NCBI RefSeq assembly: GCF_030272615.1
Contig: NC_081414.1
Span: forward strand, 823,171,896 to 823,235,895
DNA length: 64,000 bases
Source: Cryptomeria japonica
Lineage: Eukaryota; Streptophyta; Pinopsida; Cupressales; Cupressaceae
Reading direction: 5' to 3'
A program made the position numbers and the translations under genes. Below, one piece after another: positions 11,677-19,625 of the stretch. Each line of letters opens with the position of its first letter. The stretch's first letter is position 1. The notes below the pieces were generated by a model that did no database searches, was not told the origin of the DNA, and saw only the letters and a list, made by a program, of their open reading frames with translations.

Positions 11677-13651
11677 CTAGAGCAAATCAATAGGGATCAT
11701 CATGTCGGCTATGAACTGAGCAACCATCTGAGGGGGAGTCCTGCAAAAGTAGAATTTATTTAAATATTAAATATAATATATATATCTCTCTAGACGTGCA
11801 TGTACATCAAATATATATATACCAAAAACCATAACTAACCTATACACTAACAGCATCTAAAGAATCTCTCCTACGCACATGCTCAGAGCTCAAGGAAGGA
11901 GTGACATGAGCTAACTGTCAATTTAAGGATTAGTCCACAATCAATTTAAATGATCTACAAATTAAAACTTAGAACTCTAGATTATTTATTAAACATGAGA
12001 TCTATATATATAGATTTATCAAGTACAAATTTGCAATGTATGTATACATATCTTCTAAAATTTTAAACGCACATGTACATGTACATACCTATGTATCACC
12101 TAGAGTAGGCTATATAGTCTGACCCTGTCCCGTGATCATATCAACAACATCACTCATGCCTGCATATCTCTCTCTAGCTGTACGTATCACTGAAGAGTGC
12201 AAGGGGCTAACTAGATGAGTGGGCATCGTGGATGAAGTGTCTGACTGTAGTAGCATGTCCATAAATCCAGTATGGCTCAAATCTCTCAGCTGATCCTCAA
12301 ATGAGTCCAAACCCTCATCTATAATATGTACCTAATCAACTCATATCTCCTCCTCAAATGAATCCAACCAGCCCTCATCTGTGATATGGAGCTGATCAGC
12401 TCGTAGCTCCTCCTCTACAGTAATAGAGTGATCTGTAGGTGGGTCGATGCCTGGAGCATGCGTAGAGTGATGAGAATGTTGTGACTACCTCGGGGTATGC
12501 ATCGATGTCACTGTAGCCTGACCATCTCTAAGAATATCCTCTCTAACATCACCCAATGGTATCCCAAGTCAAGATGAAATAAAACTATAAGCATGTAGTA
12601 GGTCCTCGACTAAATACTATGACATTTGTACATGTCTACTACCTCCGACTATAGCTGCTACCTCATCTAGGGAGGGGATGCCAGCAGAAATATACCGATC
12701 ATCTGAATCTGAAGCCCCCCCATGACTAGAAGATGCATGATCTATGGATGATCGCGAACGTGGTCGACTCATCATATATCTGCCCACCCTGTCAGAAGAT
12801 ATGGTGGCTGCTGCTGATGCAATCTGTCCAATCCTATCAATTGCTTCTCTCTGAGAAGCAATCACAACATGATCTGCTATGGGTGCCATGGCTGGGACTA
12901 CTGCAGGAAATCTCTGGCCAACAAGGTCCCTGTGTCTAGGCGGAGCTCTATCACGCCTACGATATGCATCTCTATCAGCAATCCTACCCCTCCCCTGTCC
13001 ATAATATCCCAGAATATCAAGGTAGTTTGGTTTCATCTGACAATGAACCTCAGCAAATACCTCCTGTGCAAAGTATAATGGAATCTGGTCGTTATTAGGA
13101 TAACGACCATGGGCTGCTAAGAATCGTGGGTAAATCAGTGATGCAACCTATGGGTCGATACATCTAGTAACCTGATATCCTCTCACCTTACTCTTCTCCT
13201 GATATTGTGGGAAGCATCTCTCCTTGATGGTCTCCTTTGAGACCATCCCCACCACATCAGGAAAAGAATGAGGACCCCTCACCTCACTCCTCAACTATCT
13301 ATATATATCCTCTATAACCTCAAGTGAGAATGAGGTATGAGATACTAAGCAATCCCTCAATGTCTGCAAACTATCAAAAATTGACGTGCACGTACTCTTG
13401 TACATGCCATCAGTACGAGGGTCATCTAGTATGGCCCTCAACCTATGCAACTCTCGATCACTGTAATGAAAAATAGTAGCAATGTCGGGCAAGGGGGGAT
13501 CCTGCTGTGGAGGATCCTGCTGTGGTGGCTCCTGATGTGGAGCCTGTGCAGGTGGATCCTGATCAGGAGCCTACAAAGGTGGATCCTGATCAGGAGCCTA
13601 CGAAGGTGGATCCTGATCAGGAGCCTGTGAAGGTATATCCTGGGATGCCAT
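11677..13651 (-). pseudogene. Second gene of the transposon, decayed, three exons
   Basis: One reading frame runs from ATG at 13651 to 12089 with no indel. A 25-codon exon (11914-11840) and a last exon ending at 11677 follow, both bounded by GT-AG and in phase 0; the last acceptor is 11740 or 11727. Inside the frame are ten TAG codons (13598, 13571, 13292, 13148, 12614, 12485, 12332, 12110, 12089, 11840) and two TGA (12569, 12341), but no TAA. Three are directly diagnosable. Two TAGs fall where the same repeated motif elsewhere has CAG (QAPDQDPP repeats, 13500-13650), and a TGA-TAG pair falls where a neighbouring duplicate has CGA-CAG (12365-12405). The inferred protein is about 560 residues with an N-terminal Gln/Pro repeat, a predicted helical middle, an Arg-rich stretch, a Ser/Asp-rich stretch, and acidic repeats (DEG-LDSFE). 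I recognise no domain. Position suggests an accessory transposition protein. Confidence 0.7.
13500..13650 (-). repeat. 24-bp in-frame coding repeat (Gln/Pro-rich)
   Basis: On the - strand CAGGCTCCTGATCAGGATCC-type units recur about four times near the 5' end of gene 2, followed by shorter CAGGATCC(T/C)CCA units. They encode QAPDQDPP-like repeats. In two units the leading CAG is TAG. Confidence 0.75.
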
Positions 13652-13689
13652 CTATCTAGGTACATGTCATAAAGTTAAAATAAATACGT

Positions 13690-13890
13690 AAGCAGAGAGA
13701 GAGAGAGATCATTTTCATGAGAGAGAGAGAGAGATTATATACATATAAATCTTCATGAGAGAGAGAGAGAGATCATTTTCATTTTCGAAAAATACATGTA
13801 AAAATTTCAAATATTTCAGTGAGAGAGAGAGAGAGAACATATATTTCAGATCTAGAGATAACATATATTTCAGAGAGATAGAGAGATCTA
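13690..13890. repeat. GA microsatellites upstream of gene 2
   Basis: Four or five short (GA)n tracts alternate with ATCATTTTCAT and ACATATATTTCAGA words. They occupy the likely promoter region of the - strand gene starting at 13651. Confidence 0.7.
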
Positions 13891-13894
13891 ACAC

Positions 13895-15960
13895 GTCATA
13901 TGTTAGGACACTATATTATCCTAAGGGGAATGTCATATGTATAGTAGGATTTTATAAGGGGTCATATGTGGTTCTAACCACATATGACCCCTTAGGACAC
14001 TATATGATCCTAAGGGGAATGTCATATGTATAGTAGGATGTTATAAGGGGTCATATGTGACCTACTAAGGGGTCACGCATGTGTTAATGCATGTGTGACC
14101 CCTTAGGACAACATATGACCCCTTAGGACACTATGTGATGGACTAAGGGGTATGTCTTTCACACTAGGATTCTATAGTATGTCATTCACATTAGGATTCT
14201 ATAAGGGGTCATATGTGTTAATGCATGCATGAGCCCTTAGGACCACATATTCAACCCCTTAGGACACATAGGAAATGCCATATGTACAGTAGGATGTTAT
14301 TAGGGGTCATATGTGACCTACTAAGGACCACATACGACCCCTTAAGACACTATGTGATGAACTAAGGGGTATGTCATTCACACTATGATTTTATAAGGGG
14401 TCATATGTGGGTCTAACCACATACGACCCCTTAGGACACTATATGATCCTAAGGGGAATGTCATATGTATAGTAGGATGTTATAAGGGGTCACGCATGTG
14501 TTAATGCATGTTGACCCCTTAGGACCACATATGACCCCTTAAGATACTATGTGATGGACTAAGGGGTATGTCATTCACACTAGGATTCTACAAGGGGTCA
14601 CACATGTGTTAATGCATGCATGAGCCCTTAGGACCACATATTCAACCTCTTAGGACACATAGGAAATGTCATATGTACAGTAGGATGTTATTAGGGGTCA
14701 TATGTGACCTACTAAGGGGTCACGTATGTGTTAATGCATGCATGGCCCCTTAGGACCACATACGACCCCTTAAGACACTATGTGATGAACTAAGGGGTAT
14801 GTCGTTCACACTAGGATTTTATAAGGGGTCATATGTGGGTCTAACCACATATGACCCCTTAGGACACTATATGATCCTAATGGGAATGTTATATGTACAA
14901 TAGGATGTTATAAGGGGTCACGCATGTGTTAATGCATGTTGACCCCTTAGGACCACATACGACCCCTTAAGATACTATGTGATGGACTAAGGGGTATGTC
15001 GTTCACACTAGGATTTTATAAGGGGTCACGCATGTGTTAATGCATGCGTGAGCCCTTAGGACACATAGGAAATGTCATATGTATAGTAGGATGTTATTAG
15101 GGGTCATATGTGACCTACTAAGGGGTCACGTATGTGTCAATGCATGCGTGGCCCCTTAGGACCACATACGACCCCTTAAGACACTATGTGATGAACTAAA
15201 GGGTATGTCGTTCACACTAGGATTTTATAAGGGGTCATATGTGGTTATAGGATTTTATAAGGGGTCATATGTGGGTCTAACCACATATGACCCCTTAGGA
15301 CACTATATGATCCTAAGGGGAATGTCATATGTACAGTAGGATGTTATAAGGGGTCATATGTGACCTACTAAGGGGTCACACATGTGTTAATGCATGCGTG
15401 ACCCCTTAGGACAACATACGACCCCTTAAGACACTATGTGATGGACTAAGGGGTATGTCGTTCACACTAGGATTTTATAAGGGGTCATATGCGGTTCTAA
15501 GGGGTCATGCATATGTTATAACAAATGCATGATGCCTCAGAACCACATATGACCCCTTATGACACTATGTCATCCTAAGGGGAATGTCATATGTATAGTA
15601 GGATGTTATAAGGGGTCCTATGTGACCTACTAAGGGGTCACGCATGTGTTAATGCATGCGTGACCCCTTAGGACCACATACGACCCCTTAAGACGCTATG
15701 TGATGGACTAAGGGATATGTTGTTCACACTAGGATTTTATAAAGGGTCATATGTGGTTCTAATGGGTCACGCATGTGTTAAGACACTATTTGATGGACTA
15801 AGGGGTATGTCATTCACACTACAATTTTATAAGGGGTCATATGCGATTCTAAGGGGTCACGCATGTGTTATAACACATGTGTGACCCCTTAGAACCACGT
15901 ATGACCCCTTAGGACACTAGATGTGATCCTAAAGGGAATGTCATACATGTACACTATTAT
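13895..15960. repeat. Palindrome-rich higher-order tandem array, about 435-bp unit
   Basis: The anchor GTTCTAACCACATA or GTCTAACCACATA occurs at 13971, 14411, 14839 and 15275 (spacings 440, 428 and 436). Within each unit the words AAGGGGTCA and TGACCCCTT recur in both orientations. They form perfect or near-perfect hairpins such as AAGGGGTCACGCATGTG facing its complement across TTAATGCA. Between them lie AGGACACTAT(A/G)TGAT, GGAATGTCATATGTA and AGTAGGATGTTATAA. The array lies wholly inside the transposon, between the gene 2 start and the right end. It has no coding potential. Confidence 0.85.
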
Positions 15961-16059
15961 GTTATATGTGATCCTCTATGACCTCCTAAGGGAACGTATA
16001 GAGTCATATGTGGTCTTAAGGGGTCATGTTGTGCGTGTAATAGGATGTGAAAATGGGTC

Positions 16060-16670
16060 ACATTGTAGAGGAAATTTATTTTGTCTAATTTGTTTAAATT
16101 TGTTATCTAAATTTTCTAATGTTTATTTAAATTAATTTTTCTAACGTTTTTCTTTTTTTGCTAATGTTTTTCTAAGTTCTGATTTACTACAGGTTAGTTT
16201 TCTATGTTTTTCATAACATTTTTTTAAAATGTTGAAAAAAATATACATCTATACAATTATGTAATTTTAAAAACAAATTGACACATTTCAATCAAAAAAT
16301 TAAATTATCAAACATTTTTCTAAAATAATGAAAAACAATAAATTATCAAACATTTTTCTAAAATAATGAAAAGCAATAAATTATCAAACATTATATATAA
16401 TTATTTAATTAAAAAAATAAATTAACAAATAAATTATTTACAAATTTAATTAAAAAAGACATTATTAAACCAAACAAAGGGTTATTTTGTGCACCTGATA
16501 TAACAAAGGTCGAAAACTGAAATAGGAAAGATGCTAACTGCTGCAGACAAAGCTTGATGACGTGATGCTAATGACTGGTTCGATCCAATCCCCACCAGAT
16601 AGAAAAAGTCAAATTTGATAATGACCTTTTAACTGTCATTTTCGATATTTATAATTTTTTTTAAAAAACC
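16060..16670. other. AT-rich right interior of the transposon with a 38-bp tandem
   Basis: AAATTATCAAACATTTTT starts at 16302 and 16340, and its first half again at 16378, a 38-bp period. The rest is A/T-rich with no gene. Confidence 0.6.
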
Positions 16671-16679
16671 CTAACCGCA

Positions 16680-16865
16680 AAGGGTTCGAGCGAATGGGGG
16701 GGTTCGAGCGAACCCATTAAATATTAATATTTTAATGGGTTCGCTCGAACCCAAAACCCGCCCAATGTTCGAGCAAACCCAACTGAACAGTTTGGTTCGC
16801 TCGGACTCCCAGGGGTAGTCCGAGCGAACATTTATATTTCGCTCGAACACTAGCAAATCCGAAAT
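16680..16865. repeat. Right cluster of TTCGAGCGAA / TTCGCTCGAA subterminal repeats
   Basis: GGGTTCGAGCGAA lies near 16683, GGTTCGAGCGAACCC near 16701, GGGTTCGCTCGAACCC near 16737, a variant near 16767, GGTTCGCTCGGAC near 16795, GTCCGAGCGAAC near 16818, and TTCGCTCGAACAC near 16840. The pair at 16701 and 16737 forms a hairpin with an AT-rich loop. The reverse complement of the outer part resembles the left cluster at 6270-6300. Confidence 0.75.
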
Positions 16866-16890
16866 TCCCACTTTCGCCAAATTCCTTCAT

Positions 16891-16925
16891 TGGCAAAAGT
16901 GGGAACCAGTTTTGTGAATTCACCC
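16891..16925 (-). repeat. Right terminal inverted repeat
   Basis: 35 bp; on the - strand it reads GGGTGAATTCACAA followed by GGTTCCCACTTTTGCCA. It pairs with 5414-5450. Confidence 0.85.
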
Positions 16926-16931
16926 CTCTCT
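16926..16931. repeat. Right target-site duplication (CTCTCT)
   Basis: Copy of 5408-5413. The text after it (TTGTTATTCTATCTCTCC) matches the interrupted array unit as seen at 4890-4907. Confidence 0.75.
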
Positions 16932-17032
16932 TTGTTATTCTATCTCTCCTCTTATTCCTCCCTCCCATTTCTAGGTATCTCCCTCCCTTTCTTCCCCTCT
17001 CCCTCTCTATCTTCCTCTCCTTCCTTACATGA
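16932..17032 (+). repeat. Continuation of the CT-rich array beyond the transposon
   Basis: Resumes the unit broken at 5413, including TTTCTAGGTATCTCCCTCC also present at about 4926. It ends where the miniature LTR element begins. Confidence 0.8.
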
Positions 17033-17407
17033 TGTTAGAAGTACAATTGTCATTGCACCAAAATATCGACCCGTTAATGTTCGATACAATAACTAGACTT
17101 ATAGAATCCACAAGAGGTAGTTAATCCATGTCAAAAACCTAAGTGTTGTGCTTCACTACACAATGAGACCAAGGGCACAAACCTTGCAATGATCTCCCCC
17201 AACGCAAGAGAGGGGGTTTGAACCTATGACCTAGGATCTGATACCACCTGTTAGAAGTAAAGTTTTTGTTGTGCCAAAATATTGACTTGTTAATGATCAA
17301 TACAACCACTAGACTTATAGAATCCACATGAGGTGGTTAAGCCATGTCACAAACCTGAGTGCTACACTGTACAACATAGGGAGACCAAGGGTACACACCT
17401 TGCAACA
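17033..17407 (-). mobile_element. TRIM-like miniature LTR element, about 375 bp
   Basis: Two direct copies of about 160 bp (17033-17192 and 17249-17407) flank a 56-bp centre. Read on the - strand the upper copy runs TGTTGCAAGG...TTCTAACA, giving TG...CA ends. Two bases later comes TGGTATCAGATCC, like the primer site complementary to initiator Met tRNA. The centre ends in a G-rich TTGGGGGAGA next to the second copy, as a polypurine tract would. No coding capacity. The downstream LTR begins TC rather than TG and I found no clear 5-bp target duplication, so it is an old copy. The two LTRs differ at roughly one base in six. Confidence 0.65.
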
Positions 17408-17454
17408 CACTCATATCTCTCTCCCTTCCATACTAATTTTTATTCACTCTCCAT

Positions 17455-17546
17455 TGTCTTGATAGAGAGAGAGAGAAGGGGTGAAGGAAGAAGAAAACAT
17501 GCAATGAGTAAGGGACCTAGGGAATGAGGAGAGAGAGAAGTGAAGG

Positions 17547-17577
<31 letters not shown>

Positions 17578-17886
17578 AAGAGAGAGGGGTAAGGGGATGA
17601 GTTAAATACCTATAGCGAAAGAGAGAGGTGAGAGGCCTAGATAGGGAGAGAGAGAAGTGAGATTCATAGAGAGGATAAAGAGATGTGGTTAATGATACAA
17701 GGTTGCACAAGTATAGAGGTAGGGAGGGAAGGAAGAAACTTGAAGAGTAAAGAGTGAGAGGTTGGGAGGGAGATACGATGAAGACAAAGGATAGAGATAA
17801 TATGAAAGGGAAATTTAATGCTTGAGAGAGTGGGGTAAGGAGGGTAAGGATGGAGGAGGGATGGAGAGGAAAAAAGGGATGGAGAG

Positions 17887-17943
<57 letters not shown>

Positions 17944-18524
17944 GTACTCTCAACTATATGTACCATAAACTATGTACCATCAATCTTGTAACCTATACCC
18001 TAAACCTTATATCCTACAAGCTATTATCTAAATCGTATACAAGGGAGGGAGAGAGAGAGAGAAGTGAAGAGAGGGAATAATAATGAGAAAGAGAGAGCTA
18101 AGGAGAGAGGGAAAGGTGGGCAAGGAGTGACTGCAAAACCTAGAGAAGGAAGAGGTAGAGAGATGAGGGGGAAAGAGAAGAAAATAAGAGAGATAAGTTC
18201 ACAAAGAGAGAAAGAGGAGTAAGGAGGGAAAAATTAAAAAATTGGAGAGATAAATATGGAGGTGAGAGACCTAGGGTGGAGAGATAGAGGTGAGGGAGAT
18301 AGAGGGAGATTGAGAGGTGGGTAATGAGACAAAGAGGGAGAGGTAGAGAAGTAAAGATGGAGGGAAGGAGAGACATAGGGATGGAGAGAGAGATATTGGA
18401 AGGATAGGTAGTGATCACAAGAAAAAAGAGATATGGAGAGAGGGAAGGATAAATATGGAGATAAGGAGGGAAGGTAAGAGAGAGAGAGAGATAGAGAGAA
18501 TATATGAAAGACATAGAGAGGTGG

Positions 18525-18582
<58 letters not shown>

Positions 18583-19375
18583 AGGAGCGATAAAGAGGTG
18601 AGGGGAGAGAGAAGTGAAGGAGGGAGTTCATAAAGGGAGAGGGGTAAGGGGTGATGGAGAGAGAGGTGGAGAGGGAGAGGGAGAACTAGAGAGGGGATAT
18701 ATAGAGAGATGAGATACCTAGAGGGTGGGAGAGAGGTTAGATACCTTGATGGGAGAGAGAGTGGAGAGATAGATAGAGGGGAATATAAAGAGGTGCCTAA
18801 TGAGAATTGGATGAAGAGGTATAAAGGTGGAGAGGGATGAAGGGAGAAACCTAGAAAGGGAGAGATTATAAGACAGAGTAGGGGAGTGAGATATATATGA
18901 GGATAATGAGAGAGAGAGAGTATCAATACATGCAATATCCTCAACCATATGTATCCTAAATCCTGTGAGATCAATCTTGTATGCTTAAACCCATACCAAT
19001 ACCCTCAACCATAAACTCCTCAACCCTATACCTAAACCTTATATCATACTTTGTATTCCCTAAATTGTATAGAAGGGATGGGGATGTGATGACTCAGAGA
19101 GGGGGGGAAGATAAAAAATGAGAGAGATATGAACAAATAGAAAGTGAGGGATAAGGAGGTAGAGAGGGAGAGGGGAGATATAAAAAGACCTGAGGGAGAG
19201 AGATAACTTTACACAAAGAGAAAGAGGGGCAAGGAAGCAAGGAGAGAGGTGGAGAAGGATGTAAATAACAAGAGAGGGGAGAGATATAAGTCCTAGAGCC
19301 TAGGGAGAGAGGGCAATAGACTTAGGGGAGAGATAGAGTGAGAGAGATATGGGGGTAGAGAGGTTGATAATGAGA
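17455..19375. repeat. Purine-rich (GA) repeat block, inverted relative to the CT array
   Basis: Almost pure G/A with (GA)n runs at about 17541-17568, 17889-17938 and 18537-18579. The reverse complement of 18619-18640 (CCCTTTATGAACTCCCTCC) nearly matches 4259-4277 in the CT array. Recurrent text of the form TTCA(T/C)AAAG-GAGAGGGGTAAGG near 17571, 18194, 18625 and 19207 shows a degenerate 0.43-0.62-kb tandem order. Open frames here are compositional artefacts. Confidence 0.75.
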
Positions 19376-19625
19376 TATCCATACCCTATTCCAAAGATCC
19401 CATTTTGGATGTTCTTGTAAATACAAACAGGTCGCTTTGTTGCAAATTGCATACCTGGGTGGGAAACGGTTTCTAAAAAAATACACTTGCATGGACAAAT
19501 AGTTGAAGAAGGCCCACCAACCACCATTTGTTCATGCCTTCTTTGTAGTTGATGTGGTTTTTCAATTTGGGTAGCATGATTCAAAGTGGGGGTTTTGGTT
19601 TTGGGTGCAGGTTTTGTCAAAATGT
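19376..19625 (-). other. Possible ORF remnant, unknown
   Basis: A - strand open frame starts at 19620. Its non-repetitive part encodes a Lys/Thr/Pro-rich start and a segment with several cysteines and a Gly/Tyr-rich end, then runs into the GA block. The composition is more protein-like than its surroundings, but there is no recognised domain, promoter or splice signal. Probably a fragment, or not a gene. Confidence 0.15.

Larger units (their letters stand above)
5414..16925. mobile_element. 11.5-kb two-gene TIR DNA transposon with 6-bp target duplication
   Basis: Terminal inverted repeats at 5414-5450 and 16891-16925 begin GGGTGAA and share GGTTCCCACTTTT. Flanking CTCTCT direct repeats and an uninterrupted paralogous target at 4866-4970 show insertion into the CT-rich array. 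Inside are a five-exon DDE-type transposase gene (6562-10642, +), a convergent three-exon second gene (13651-11677, -), subterminal TTCGAGCGAA repeats near both ends, a 149-bp tandem repeat between the genes, and a palindrome-rich array at 13900-15960. A 6-bp target duplication with GGG-starting ends does not match plant hAT (8), CACTA (3, CACT ends), MULE (8-10), PIF/Harbinger (3, TWA) or Tc1/Mariner (TA). The superfamily is unassigned here. Terminal repeats differ at only three positions plus a 2-bp gap, yet gene 2 is ruined, so this copy is not fresh. Confidence 0.85.

Noticed and set aside
11677-13651. TAG read as glutamine (altered genetic code or suppression)
   Set aside because: TAG at Gln positions would fit formally, but two TGAs at Arg positions and stops in unrelated pseudogenes nearby are better explained by methylcytosine decay; nuclear recoding of this kind is not known in plants.
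13895-15960. CRISPR-like array
   Set aside because: Repeats are long, nested and palindromic without unique spacers, and the genome is eukaryotic.
13895-15960. Centromeric or telomeric satellite
   Set aside because: Only about five units, wholly bounded by the transposon's ends; no telomere-type repeat present.
5414-16925. Assignment to CACTA, because of two genes and subterminal repeats
   Set aside because: Ends begin GGG rather than CACT, the target duplication is 6 bp rather than 3, and the core blocks do not look like the CACTA transposase.
17033-17407. Cassandra-type TRIM carrying a 5S promoter
   Set aside because: No 5S-like internal promoter seen in the 160-bp repeats, which are also shorter than that family's LTRs as I remember them.
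17444-18974. Long - strand frames up to 246 codons
   Set aside because: Purine-rich simple sequence read on the other strand; compositional artefact.
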